This document shows, piece by piece, positions 33,097 to 44,228 of a stretch of 64,000 nucleotides of DNA. The stretch lies in the NCBI RefSeq assembly GCF_902686445.1, contig NW_025920103.1:5006783-5070782 (forward strand), written 5' to 3'. The translations under genes and the position numbers were made by a program. Under the pieces are notes generated by a model, which saw only the letters and a program-made list of their open reading frames with translations, ran no database searches and had not been told where the DNA came from. How positions within the stretch are numbered: the first letter of the stretch is position 1; each line of letters starts with the position of its first letter. This DNA comes from Sciurus carolinensis. Its lineage: Eukaryota; Chordata; Mammalia; Rodentia; Sciuridae.

Positions 33097-34819
33097 TATG
33101 ATGAATGGATAACAGAAGATATTAGGAAGGAAATTAAAAAATTCTTAGAGGTAAGTGAGAACAAAGAAATATCATATCAAAATCTCTGGGACACTATGAA
33201 AGCAGTACTTAGAGGAAAATTTATTTCATGGAGCGCATTTAATAAAAGAAGTAAAACTCAACAAATAAACGACCTAACACTATAGCTCAAAGCACTAGAA
33301 AAAGAAGAACAGACCAACACCAAAAGTAGTAGAAGACAGGAAATAGTTAAACCCAGAGCTGAAATCAATGAAATTGAAACAAAAGAAACAATCCAAAAAA
33401 GTGACAAAATAAATAGTTGGTTCTTCAAAAAAATAAACAGAATTGATAAACCTTTAGCCCCACTAACAAAGAGAAGATGAGAGAAAACCCAAATCACTAA
33501 AATTCAGAATGAACAAGGAAATATCACAACAGACACGACTACAATACAAAACATAATTAGAAGCTATTTTGAAAATCTATACTCCAACAAAATAGAAAAT
33601 TTTGAAGACATCAACAGGTTTCTAGAGACATATGAATTGCCTAAACTGAACGAAGAGGACATACACAATTTAAATAGACCAATTACAAGTAATGAAATAG
33701 AAGAAGTCATCAAAAGCCTACCAACAAAGAAAAGTTCAGGACCAGATGGGTTTTCAGCCGAGTTCTACAAAACCTTTAAAGAAGAGCTCATTCCAATACT
33801 GCTCAAAGTATTCCATAAAATAGAAGAGGAGGGAACCCTCCCAAACTCATTCTATGAAGCCAATATTACCCTGATACCTAAACCAGACAGAGACACATCG
33901 AGGAAAGAAAATTTCAGACGAATATCCTTAATGAACATCGACGCAAAAATTCTCAACAAAATTTTAGCAAATCACATCCAAAAACATATTAAAAAGATAG
34001 GGCACCATGATCAAGTGGGTTTCATCCCAGGGAGGCAAGGTTGGTTCAACATCAGGAAATCAATAAATGTAATTCACCATATCAGTAAACTTAAAGTCAA
34101 GAATCACATGATTATTTCAATAGAAGCAGAAAAAAGCATTTGATAAAATACAGCACCCCTTCATGCTCAAAACACTAGAAAAAATAGGGATAGTGGGAAC
34201 ATTCCTTAACATTGTAAAGGCCATCTATGCTAAGCCCATGGCTAATATTATTCTAAATGGTGAAAAACTGAAAGCATTCCCTCTAAAAACTGGAACAAGG
34301 CAGGGATGCCCTCTTTCACCTCTTCTTTTCAATATCGTCCTTGAAACTCTAGCCAGAGCAATTAGACAGACCAAAGAAATTAAAGGGATACGAATAGGAA
34401 AAGAAGAACTCAAACTATCCCTATTTGCTGATGATATGATTGTATACTTAGAGGAACCAGGAAGTTCCACCAGAAAACTTTTAGATCTCATAAGTGAATT
34501 CAGAAAGTAGTGGGATATAAGATCAATGCACATAAATCTAAGGCATTTTTATACATAAGTGATGAATCTTCAGAAAGAGAATTTAGGAAAACTACCCCAT
34601 TCACAATAGCATCGAAAAAAATAAAATACTTGGGAATCAATGTCACAAAAGAGGTGAAATACCTCTACAATGAGAACTACAGAACACTAAAGAAAGAAAT
34701 TAAAGAAAACCTCAGAAGATGGAAAGATCTCCCATGTTCTTGGATAGGAAGAATTAATATTGTCGAAATGGCCATACTACCAAAAGTGCTATACAGATTC
34801 AATGCAATTCCAATTAAAA
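33097..34819 (+). pseudogene. L1 ORF2, reverse-transcriptase part (broken)
   Basis: Continues ORF2 with stops at about 33283 and 33478, then an open part 33637-34143 ([15 protein letters not shown], then the [17 protein letters not shown] motif). In motif A the catalytic Asp position is Glu (SIEAEK, near 34120), and one extra A in the following A run shifts the frame to a stop at about 34141. The next open part, 34163-34510, carries the intact FADD box ([12 protein letters not shown], near 34424). A one-base loss at about 34500 shifts the frame again; it resumes at 34510-34833 and stops at TAA after KIPMM. So reverse transcriptase is inactive. Confidence 0.88.
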
Positions 34820-36350
34820 TCCCAATGATGTAATTTACAGAACTAGAGCAAGCAATTATGAAATTCATCTGGAAGAATAAAAAACCCAGAATAGCTAAAG
34901 CAATCCTTGGCAGAAATAGTGAAGCAGGGGGTACCGCAATACCAGATCTTCAACTCTACTACAAAGCAATGGAGAATAGAGGACACGGACACAAACCCAA
35001 ATAAATACAATGTTCTCATACTAGACAAAGGGGCCAAAAATATGCAATGGAGAAAAGATAGCCTCTTCAACAAATGGTCCTGGGAGAATTGGAAATCCAT
35101 ATGCAACAGAATGAAACTAAACCCATATCTCTCACCATGCACGAAACTAAACTCACAATTGATTAAGGACCTCGGAATCAGACCAGACACCTTGCATCTT
35201 ATAGAAGAAAAAGTAGCTCCAGAGCTTCAACATGTCGGCTTAGGACCAGACTTCCTCAACAGGACTCCCATAGCACAAGAAATAAAAGCAAGAATGAATA
35301 ACTGGGATAGATTCAAACTAAAAAGCTTTCTCTCAGCAAAGGAAACTATCAGCAATGCAAAGAAAGAGCCTACAGAGTGGGAGAAAATCTTCGCCAATCA
35401 TACTTCAGATAGAGCACTAATCTCCAGAATCTATTAAGAACTCAAAATCTCTACACCAAGAATGCAAATATTCCAATTGACAAATGGGCTAAGGAAATGA
35501 ATAGACACTTCACAGAAGAAGATCTACAAGCAATCAACAAACATATGGAAAAATGTTCAACATCTCTAGTAATAAGAGAAATGCAAATCAAAACCACCCT
35601 AAGATTCCATCTCACCCCAATTAGAATGGCGATTATCAAGAATACAAGCAACAACAGGTGTTGGTGAGGATGTGGGGAGAAAGGGACACTCATACATTGC
35701 TGGTGGGGCTGCAAATTAGTGCAGTCACTCTGGAAAGCAGTGTGGAGACTCCTTAGAAAACTTGGAATGGAACCACCATTTGACCCAGCTATCCCACTCC
35801 TTGGCCTATACCCAAAGGACTTAAAATCAGCATATTACAGAGATACAGCCACATCAATGTTCATAGCTGCTCAGTTCACAATAGCCAGATTGTGGAACCA
35901 ACCTAGATGTCCTTCAATTGATGAATGGATAAAGAAACTGTGGTATACATATACAATGGAATATTACTCAGCCATAAAGAATGATAAAATTATGGCATTT
36001 GCAGGCAAATGGATGAAATTGGAGAATATCATGCTAAGTGAGATAAGCCGATCTCAGAAAACCAAAGGACGAATGATAGCGCCAATAAGTGGATGATGAC
36101 ACATAATGGGGGGTGGGAGGGGTTAGTGTTAGGGTTAGAGTTAGGATTAGGGATGGGGGCAAGAATGGAGGAAGGAAGGACTGTATAGAGGGAAAAGAGG
36201 GGTTGGAGGGGTGGGGGGAAGGGAAAAAATTACAGAATGAATCAAACAACATTACCCTGTGTAAATTTATGATCACACAAATGGTATGCCTTTACACCAT
36301 GTACAAACAGAGAAACAACATGTATCCCATTTGTTTACAATAAAAAAAAA
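34820..36350 (+). repeat. L1 3' third, first copy
   Basis: From the ORF2 phrase at 34820 (tcccaatgatg) through the cysteine-rich ORF2 end, 3'UTR and A run. Compared with the second copy it lacks about 53 bp near 34966-34975, which breaks the frame before the RIEDTD motif. It contains a TAA in place of a Lys codon after SRIY (35435-35437) and lacks one base shortly after. The 3'UTR includes a telomere-like G-rich stretch. Confidence 0.88.
36118..36160 (+). repeat. TTAGGG-like G-rich motif in L1 3'UTR
   Basis: A run of degenerate telomere-like units (ggggttagtgttagggttag and gttaggattaggga) in the 3'UTR polypurine region, where other L1s also have G-rich tracts. A second copy is at 37701-37740. 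Confidence 0.85.
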
Positions 36351-37943
36351 TCCCAATGATGTACCTTACAGAAATAGAGCAAGCAATTATGAAATTCATC
36401 TGGAAGAATAAAAAACCCAGAATAGCTAAAGCAATCCTTGGAAGAAAGAGTGAAACAGGGGGTATCACAATTCCAGATCTTCAACTCTACTACAAAGGAA
36501 TAGTAACAAAAACGGCATGGTACTGGTACCAAAATAGAAAAGTGGATCAATGGTACAGAATAGAGGACACGGACACAAACCCAAATAAATACAATTTTCT
36601 CATACTAGTCAAAGGGGTCAAAAATATGCAATGGAGAAAAGATAGCCTCTTCAACAAATGGTCCTGGGAGAACTGGAAATCCATATGCAACAGAACGAAA
36701 CTAAACCCATATATCTCACCGTGCACGAAACTAAACTCACAATTGATTAAGGACCTCGGAATCAGACCAGACACCTTGCATCTTATAGAAGAAAAAGTAG
36801 GTCCAGAACTTCAACATGTCAGCTTAGGACCAGACTTCCTCAACAGGACTCCCATTGCACAAGAAATAAAAGCAAGAATGAATAAATGGGATAGATTCAA
36901 ACTAAAAAGCTTTCTCTCAGCAAAGGAAACTATCAGCAATGTAAAGAAAGAGCCTACAGAGTGGGAGAAAATCTTCGCCAATCATACTTCAGATAGAGCA
37001 CTAATCTCCAGAATCTATTAAGAACTCAAAATCTCTACACCAAGAATGCAAATAATCCAATTGACAAATGGGCTAAGGAAATGAATAGACACTTCACAGA
37101 AGAAGATCTACAAGCAATCAACAAACATATGGAAAAATGTTCAACATCTCTAGTAATAAGAGAAATGCAAATCAAAACCACCCTAAGATTCCATCTCACC
37201 CCAATTAGAATGGCGATTATCAAGAATACAAGCAACAACAGGTGTTGGTGAGGATGTGGGGAGAAAGGGACACTCATACATTGCTGGTGGGGCTGCAAAT
37301 TAGTGCAGTCACTCTGGAAAGCAGTGTGGAGACTCCTTAGAAAACTTGGAATGGAACCACCATTTGACCCAGCTATCCCACTCCTTGGCCTATACCCAAA
37401 GGACTTAAAATCAGCATATTACAGAGATACAGCCACATCAATGTTCATAGCTGCTCAGTTCACAATAGCCAGATTGTGGAACCAACCTAGATGTCCTTCA
37501 ATTGATGAATGGATAAAGAAACTGTGGTATATATATACAATGGAATATTACTCAGCCATAAAGAATGATAAAATTATGGCATTTGCAGGCAAATGGATGA
37601 AATTGGAGAATATCATGCTAAGTGAGATAAGCCGATCTCAAAAAACCAAAGGAAGAATGATATCGCTAATAAGTGGATGATGACACATAATGGGGCGTGG
37701 TAGGGGTTAGTGTTAGGGTTAGAGTTAGGATTAGGGATGGGGGCAAGAATGGGGGAAGGAAGGACTGTATAGAGGAAAAATAGGAGTGGGAGGGGTGGGG
37801 GGAAGGGAAAAATTACAGAATGAATCAAACAACATTACCCTCTGGAAATGTATGATTACACAAATGGTATGCCTTTACGCCATGTACAAACAGTGAAACA
37901 ACATGTATCCTATTTGTTTACAATAAAAATAAATAAATAAATG
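36351..37943 (+). repeat. L1 3' third, second copy
   Basis: Starts at the same ORF2 phrase (tcccaatgatgtac) straight after the A run of the first copy. It has the full AWYWYQNRKVDQW region missing from the first copy (open frame 36356-37021), then the same TAA after SRIY (37019-37021) and the same one-base loss. The last open stretch (37303-37680) ends ORF2. The A-rich end at 37921-37942 is followed by the target-site duplication. Divergence from the first copy is about 2-3% in the 5' part and lower in the following 600 bp by eye. Confidence 0.88.
37701..37740 (+). repeat. TTAGGG-like G-rich motif, second L1 3'UTR copy
   Basis: Same motif as at 36118-36160, nearly identical, in the second 3'UTR. 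Confidence 0.85.
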
Positions 37944-38239
37944 AAACAAGAAAGTAGCATTTATCTTTAAATAAGAAAGTCAAAAGGTGGTGCCACAAGT
38001 TGTGTTAAAAAAATTTAGTTTGAGCAGCTGCTGAAGTATAGTAGTAATTAAAAAACTTGGTTTGGAACTTGCTGACTTTGCACTGATTCTGAGATATTCA
38101 AGTACACACATCTACTAGGTAGCTAGATAAAGAAGTTAAGATCAGATAAAGATGTCTAGACTGAGATACAGAGTAGTAGCCATCACTATAAATAAAACCA
38201 AAAGCTGGTTAAGAGATCATAAAGTCATACAAAGTACTC

Positions 38240-38785
38240 TTTGTGTCCCCATTATTCATATGCTGAAATCATTACCCCCAATGTGATAGTATTAAGAGAT
38301 TTGGCCTTTGGGAAGGTACTGGGGCTAGGGCCCTCATGGGTGGGACTAGTGACCTTATAAAAAGGAATCCTGTGTTAGGTACATGGGCACATGTCTGTAA
38401 TCCAAAACTTGGGAGGTTAAGGGTCAAAGACTGCAAGTTTGAGGTCAGCCTGGCAGTTTAGGAAGACCCTGCCTCAACATAAAATAAAAAGGATTGGGGA
38501 TGACTTTCAGTAATGGAGCAATTGCCTAGTGTGTGAGAGAACCTGGTTGAATCTCCAGTACAGGTGGGGTGGCAAGGAAGAACCCCAAGAACTATTACAT
38601 TCTCTTTCTGATGCATGAGAATATAATAGGATGACAGTTTGTAAACCAGATGAGTACCCACACTAGAACCTGACCATGTGTGCATTATGATCTCAGACTT
38701 TCAACCTCTATAACTGTAAATATCTATGCTTTTCATTAGCCATTTGGTCTATGATTTGTACTACAGCAACCTGAACTAAGTCAAG
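38240..38785 (+). repeat. MaLR-type LTR split by a SINE
   Basis: Left part 38240-38372 follows the MaLR LTR pattern (ttcatatgctgaaatcatta, cccccaatgtgatagtatta, then 'ggcctttgggaaggtactgg' and 'cttataaaaagg'). A SINE occupies 38377-38570. The right part resumes with 'aagaaccccaagaac' and ends near 38785 with 'cattagccatttggtctatg' and 'acagcaacctgaactaag'. A solo LTR with no internal viral genes. Confidence 0.75.
38377..38570 (+). repeat. B1-ID composite SINE
   Basis: Sense copy in the LTR: tgtctgtaatccaaaacttg, then gtttgaggtcagcctggcag, linker (acataaaataaaaaggattg) and a worn ID half. Confidence 0.85.
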
Positions 38786-39274
38786 CTCTGTGAGAAAAGA
38801 AACAAACAAAGGATGGGGTCTGATGTTAATACTGCCAATTGAAAATGGTGAAAGCTAACCCCAAGAAGAGATCTAAAAAACAAAAGTAAAAACATGACCT
38901 TTAAGAGATGGACCAGGAGTGTGAAGAGTCATAAACTCTAAGGTTAGAGAGATTTTTGAGAAAAAGGAAACAGCCAACTGTACCAAATACAAAAAGAATA
39001 GCAACACTTCACAATACAAGGTAGGAAAGGAGGTAAGAATAAATGAGCAATACATTTATACTTGGTAGACCTGGAAGCTAAAGCATTCACATCTTAAAGC
39101 TCCTATCTTCTCTGTGAAGTAGGAAGTAAGATCTCATAGAACTGTGTATACTGAAGAGTCAAAGAAAATGCAAAGCATTTGAAAATCAGTAGCAGAGACA
39201 TTAAACACAAAAAACTGTAACAGAATTTCTGGTATCTGTAAGAGTGGAGTACTATTAGAAATATGCACTTTAGT

Positions 39275-39733
39275 CATAAATCCATTCTTTTTTATGGCTA
39301 ATATTCCATGGTGTATATATACATTTTCTTTATCCATTCATTTGTTGAAGGGCACCTAGGTTGGTTCCATAGCTTAATTAGCTATTGTGAATTGAGCTGC
39401 TCAAACCATTGATGTGACTACATCACTGTAGTGTACCGATTTTAAGTCCTTTGGGTATACACCAAGAAGTGGGATAACTGAGTCAAATGGTGGTTCCACT
39501 CCAAGTTGAGGAGTCTCCATATTGCTTTCCAGAATGGTTGCAACAATTTGCAGTCTCACCAGCAATGTATGAGTGTACATTTTCCACCTCATCCTCACCA
39601 ACATTTTTCATTACTTTTGTTCTTGATAATTGCCATTCTGACTGGAATTAGATGGAATTTCAGTGTAGTTTTAATTTTCATTTCTTTAACTTCTAGAGAA
39701 GTTGAAACTTTTTTCATGTATTTGTTGACTTTA
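39275..39733 (-). repeat. L1 fragment, inverted 5' part of a twin-primed L1
   Basis: Complement of the ORF2 end: 'tggctaatattccatggtgtata', gggcacctaggttggttcca, a 'ggtggttccactccaagtt' block and 'accaacatttttcattac'. It stops at about 39733, where sense L1 sequence begins. Confidence 0.85.
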
Positions 39734-40095
39734 TGACTTTTGCCAGTAAATGGATGGTTCTGGAGACTATTGTGCTAAGTGAAATAAGCCAACTCCACAA
39801 AACCAAGGGCAAAATTTTGTCTCTGATATGCAGATACTAGCACAAAATAAGGGTCAGGAGGGAAAAATAGAACTTCAGTGGATAAGATAAAGGAGAATGA
39901 AGAAAAAGTAGGGGAGATGGGAATAGGAAAGACAGTAGAATGAATTGGACATAACTTTTGTATGCTCATATAGGAACACAACCAGTGTAATTCCACATCA
40001 AGTAAAACCACAAGAATGGGAAGTTATACTCCATGTATGCATATTTCATAATACACTCTACTGTCATGAATATCTAAAAAAAGAATTTAAAAATT
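39734..40095 (+). repeat. L1 fragment, sense 3' part of the same L1
   Basis: Begins in the last ORF2 codons (cttttgccagtaaatggatg) and continues through the 3'UTR to an A-rich end near 40095. Its start adjoins, in L1 coordinates, the end of the inverted part at 39275-39733. Confidence 0.85.
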
Positions 40096-40487
40096 TATAA
40101 GGAAATATGCTCTTAACAGTGAACTATAATCAGTTTCACCTTTGTAATTCTTTATCTGAACCATTTTAAAGTTGAAGACAATGATATTTCATAATGATGA
40201 AGTGATAAACACTTTATCATTTGTCATAAAATGGGAATATTAACATTAATTAAATTAAAATTAATTATTATTTGACATATTGATTATAATTTGATCATTT
40301 CAAATAATTTGATACTTTATGGTATATTTTGATTCCCCAGTTTAACAAAAATTAGGACAAAAATTATCTTATAGTTTCTTACCTAGAATTTAGATAAATT
40401 TCATGCATTGCATTTGGTTCTTAAATCTCTTTAATCTCTTCTAATCTATAATAGTTTCCTAGTCTTGGATTTTCTTTGTTCTTGATT

Positions 40488-40892
40488 TTTTCCCCCTTTT
40501 ACAGAACTAGGGATTGAATCCAGGGGATCTCTAAAATGCTACATCCCCAGCCTTCTTTATTTATTTTTATTTTTTAATTATTTTTTATTTAGCTTTTAAT
40601 TTTTTGCAGACTGCATTTTGATTCATTGTACACAAATGGGGTACATAATTTCATTTCTATGGTTGTATACAATGCAGATTCATACCATTCGTGTAATCAT
40701 ACATGTACATAGGACAATGATGTCTGTCTCATTCCACCATTTTTCATACCCCCTCCCTCTCATTTTCTTCTACATATTCTAAAGTTCCCCCAAAGACAGT
40801 GTCTCTCTAAATTACCAAAACTGGCCTTGAATTTGCAATTCTCTTGCCTCAGCCTCTGGAGTAGCTGCAATTACAGGCATGTGCCCCAAATC
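40488..40892 (-). repeat. B1-ID SINE split by an L1 3' fragment
   Basis: ID half at 40488-40556 (complement gggattgaatccaggggatc, then ctacatccccagcc) and B1-like half at 40797-40892 (agcctctggagtagctgcaa). They are separated by L1 3'UTR complement at about 40590-40795. Confidence 0.8.
40590..40795 (-). repeat. L1 3'UTR fragment inside a SINE
   Basis: Complement of the squirrel-type L1 3' end (attcattgtacacaaatggg, gtgtaatcatacatgtacat), about 200 bp long, inserted at the A-rich linker of the SINE. Confidence 0.8.
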
Positions 40893-41289
40893 CAGTGAGA
40901 CTGAATTCTGGAGAGTTAGAGTCATTCATTGTGCAGAATGACCCATATCCTGGATTTGACTGTTTCCTTGTGGTTACACTCAGGTTAAGCAATTTTTGCC
41001 CTAAATACTACATAGAGGTATATCACATGAGGATCTACATAATTGTGGAATTGTACTCCTGTTGGTGATGCTAAATTTGATAGCCTGGTTAATTAGGAGA
41101 GTACCACATTTTTTGTTGTAAAAGTACACTTTTCCCTTTGTAAGGAATAAGAGGTCTATGTGATGCTATTATGAAACCATGAAACTGTCTTGTTCCCCAA
41201 GTGGTTTGCATCCAGTAAAAATTTTAGCAACTATTGATAGTTCTGACCTAAAGTAATTATTACATTGGTGGCTGCAAAATGGTCATTTA

Positions 41290-43277
41290 AAAAAATCTAT
41301 CAGACACAAAGCCAATGGGCGGATCTGGGGCTGCCAGCAGGAAGGCGCTAGAGACCCTATGATGGGTCGGTGTCGGAGTGCAACGCAACCATGAGATGGC
41401 CTTCCAAGGCATGCTTCAGAAACTGGACATCAAAAACGAAGATGATGTCAAATCTTTGTCTCGAGTGATGGTCCATGTTTTCAGTGATGGAGTAACAAAT
41501 TGGGGCAGGATTGTGACTCTAATTTCTTTTGGTGCCTTTGTGGCCAAACACTTGAAGAGCATAAACCAAGAAAGCTGTATCGAACCTTTAGCAGAAAGTA
41601 TCACAGATGTTCTCGTAAGGACAAAATGGGACTGGCTGGTCAAACAAAGAGGCTGGGATGGGTTTGTGGAGTTTTTCCATGTAGAGGTCCTAGAAGGCGG
41701 CATCAGAAATGTGCTGCTGGCTTTTGCAGGTGTTGCTGGAGTAGGAGCTGGTTTGGCATATCTAATAAGATAGCCTTGTAAGTGCAATAGTTGACTCTTA
41801 ACCAACTCCAGCCACCAAAACTTCTGTGAAATCAAATGTATTTATGAAGTTGGACTTCAAGCTGCCCAGGCTGTAACCTCCAAGAGTTTCACTCTAGAAA
41901 CCTAGCCAGAAAGCAAGTGGCAAGAGGATTATGTCTAACAAGAATAAATACATGGGAAAAGTAGTCCCCCTTGAAGAGTTCACTGTATGAAAGAAGCAAA
42001 GTTCACTTTCAGCACCAAGCAAACTGGGAGGCCATGGAGGAGGACTGTTAGATTTAGTGAAGATAAAAATGGAAAAACTTAAATTTCCTTGTCTAGAACC
42101 AGAAGAGTGGCCAGTAGCCAGGCTAGTCATAGAATTCATTAAATATGCCCACCGAATTCATTAATTTCCTATAGTGTTAAAGAGAAGCACTAACAATGCC
42201 AGTGACCTATAAGAAATGATTTAAGCTCCAAGTAATTGAGCTATGACTAGAAGCCTCAGTACTGTGCAAAAGTGAAGGGAATCTTTTCCTCTCTAATTAG
42301 CTTTCCCAGGTATACTTCTTGATAGAAGATCCAAGTGTTCAGGACTTTTTTACCTGTTCTACTTTGGCTTGGTTTGAATGATTCTTAGTTTATTCGCATA
42401 GTAATGGCCAAGAGTACTTAAAGGCTCAGCTAGTTACAAATATGAATTATCTCATTTTTTTAAGACAGAAACATCTTGTAAATGTATTTGCCTGTAAAAA
42501 CGTATATTTTTACAGAGAAAATATTTCTGTGAACATAAAAGGAGAAAAGTCTTGAATTTAAACTTTGAAATCTACAACTTCTTCAGTTAGGAATCTATTT
42601 CTTCATAGCTTTTCTATTCTAAACTTTCTCCTGGTCAGTTCTAGAATATTTACAGAATCAACTGTGAGTGTGTGCAACCTGGTTGTAGTGGGACAAATCT
42701 GATTCATAACTATGCAGGCTTTAATTTTCCAATCTGGTATTGGTAAGTATTCCCTAGATAGTTTGTTTTTTTTTTTAAACCTGGGATTGAAAAGTTGTGG
42801 AATGAACATTAATCCTTTAATTTGGTTATATGTATATTTTCAATAATTGAGTCAAAGTGGAGTTCTAAGTTTTTTTTTGTTTGTTTTTGTTTTTGTTTTT
42901 GCAGGGGTGGGGGTAAGCTAGTGACTTAAAAATAATGGGCTCTGATTAGACAACTACTCAATTAAGTTCCTTCCATTTGACCTAATTTAACTGGTGAAAT
43001 TTAAACTGAGTGAATGAGCTCATCTATAAAGCTTTTACTGAAGGATTTTCAGCTGTTCCAAGTGGGACTTATTAGCATTGTTTACAAAAAGATAACATCA
43101 GGTGGATGAGAGACATTTGATCCCTTGTTTGCTTAATAAGTTGTAAAATGATGGCTTGGAAAAGCAGGCTAGAGTCTAACTATGGTGCTATTATGGGGCT
43201 TGCTTGTTAAACACAGGTTTAAGCCTCATATATCAGTAAAAGAAATACTTATTGTTTTTTTATTAAAAAATCTATCA
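41290..43277 (+). pseudogene. MCL1: MCL1 retrocopy (5'-truncated, flanked by TSD)
   Basis: Intronless copy of MCL1 mRNA, starting at 41303 in the sequence before the BH3 motif and running through the 3'UTR to about 43260. AAAAAATCTATCA at 41290-41302 returns at 43265-43277: the target-site duplication. MCL1 is an anti-apoptotic BCL-2 relative of the outer mitochondrial membrane. In the retrocopy frame the BH3 region has an Arg-to-stop change (TGA 41360-41362), and the conserved Asp of BH3 is changed (GVGVQ). After that stop the frame is open to TAG 41771-41773 (first ATG 41396, 125 residues). It includes BH1 (VFSDGVTNWGRIVTLISFGA), BH2 (RGWDGFVEFF) and the C-terminal membrane segment (VLLAFAGVAGVGAGLAYLIR). 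Changes seen relative to MCL1 as I know it include Arg to Trp before DWLV and Asp to Val in the HVEVLEG stretch. A GTTT-rich insertion (42868-42902) lies in the 3'UTR. The N-terminal PEST part is absent. Confidence 0.92.
42868..42902. repeat. (GTTT)n-like T-rich tract
   Basis: T-rich units (tttttttgtttgtttttgtt and following) inserted in the MCL1 retrocopy 3'UTR. Confidence 0.85.
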
Positions 43278-43319
43278 TTCTTTCTCTATATATTAATTAG
43301 CACTATCTCTAAAGAGTTT

Positions 43320-43395
43320 TACTCCCCCATCTCATCTCTTTCTTTCCATATCTTTCTCCCTCCCTCTCTTTCTTCCCACCCCTCATCACTAGGCA
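43320..43395. repeat. CT-rich low-complexity tract
   Basis: Pyrimidine-rich run (ctctttctttccatatcttt and following) downstream of the MCL1 retrocopy. Confidence 0.7.
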
Positions 43396-44228
43396 CTTGT
43401 GAATTTTTTTAAATTAAGTACATTGCAAGGTGTTACTGTCATTATTTCTTATATTCCAAGTGTTCCATATCACACTAGTGGGACTCTTGTAGTTTGCTCC
43501 TTTTGACATGACCTACTAGTCTTTAATAATGTCTTGCTATTGAGTTTACCAAGGATCATCCTATGCAAGTTCAATTTATATATTTCCTGTTCTAGATCTG
43601 AAATCAGGCATTTCTCAAAGGAGATCTGGTTACTTTTAGTGGAGAATCGCATTTCAAAATCAAGGTCTAGGCACCAGGTATATTTATTTCTACTTCTAAG
43701 CATGTCTTTCAGTGAGGAAGGCTAAGAATGCACATGCAAGCATGTACACACATGTATGTTTGTGGTCATTCTGCTACTTCAAATTCATATATGACATCAT
43801 TGGGGAGTCTTCAACTTCCTTTGTTACATACTTGTTTCTGATGCTGGACTGGAACTTCTGAGGTGGGACCATAACAAGTCAGATTCACTGCTTTGGACTC
43901 TAAACCCAGCTTCCATGATGTAGGGTCCTGCAGGAAAATATGGTGCCCTTCACCACAGAGTTAAATGTGTGTCCCATTGAAATGGTTGCAGTTCTCACCC
44001 TCAGTTCTGGCTTACAGGGGAAAGTCAAGAAACATCTCTGAGTTACCCTCTTAACTGCATTTCTTATCAACTTTGGTGAAGGGAGTTTTCTCTTGGTCAT
44101 TCCAGGGAGTATATTTAAAGAATGACTGAGTAGGTCTTACATGAAGGAAGAGAATTTTGGGACACTGTGCAGTTTAGCTAATTCTTCATGGTACACTACA
44201 GTTAGAAAACTACACTCAAAGAAATTGA
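43396..44228. other. Unassigned DNA
   Basis: No gene or nameable repeat. Overlapping frames of 63-77 codons on both strands at 43470-43725 have no motif. Confidence 0.35.

Larger units (their letters stand above)
29769..37957 (+). mobile_element. Young L1 retrotransposon with duplicated 3' end
   Basis: A near-complete L1 read in sense: 5'UTR 29783-31288, ORF1 31289-32245, spacer 32246-32316, ORF2 from 32317 (broken), 3'UTR and A-rich end at 36340-36350. A second copy of the ORF2 end plus 3'UTR then follows at 36351-37943. AAACAAGAAATTAG at 29769-29782 returns as AAACAAGAAAGTAG at 37944-37957, so the target-site duplication (one mismatch) brackets the whole composite. The element begins with a YY1-like box (cgagatggcgg, 29789-29799), in the place where L1 promoters often have one. 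ORF1 is open, but ORF2 has several stops and frameshifts and a changed catalytic residue, so the copy is not autonomous. Confidence 0.93.

Noticed and set aside
36118..36160. Interstitial telomere
   Set aside because: The units are degenerate, short and located at the same place in both L1 3'UTR copies, so they are L1 sequence.
41378..41395. GTG as start of the MCL1-like frame
   Set aside because: Vertebrate genes rarely start with GTG; the first in-frame ATG after the stop is at 41396.
41416..41835. Minus-strand open frame of 139 codons
   Set aside because: It is the antisense shadow of the MCL1 retrocopy.
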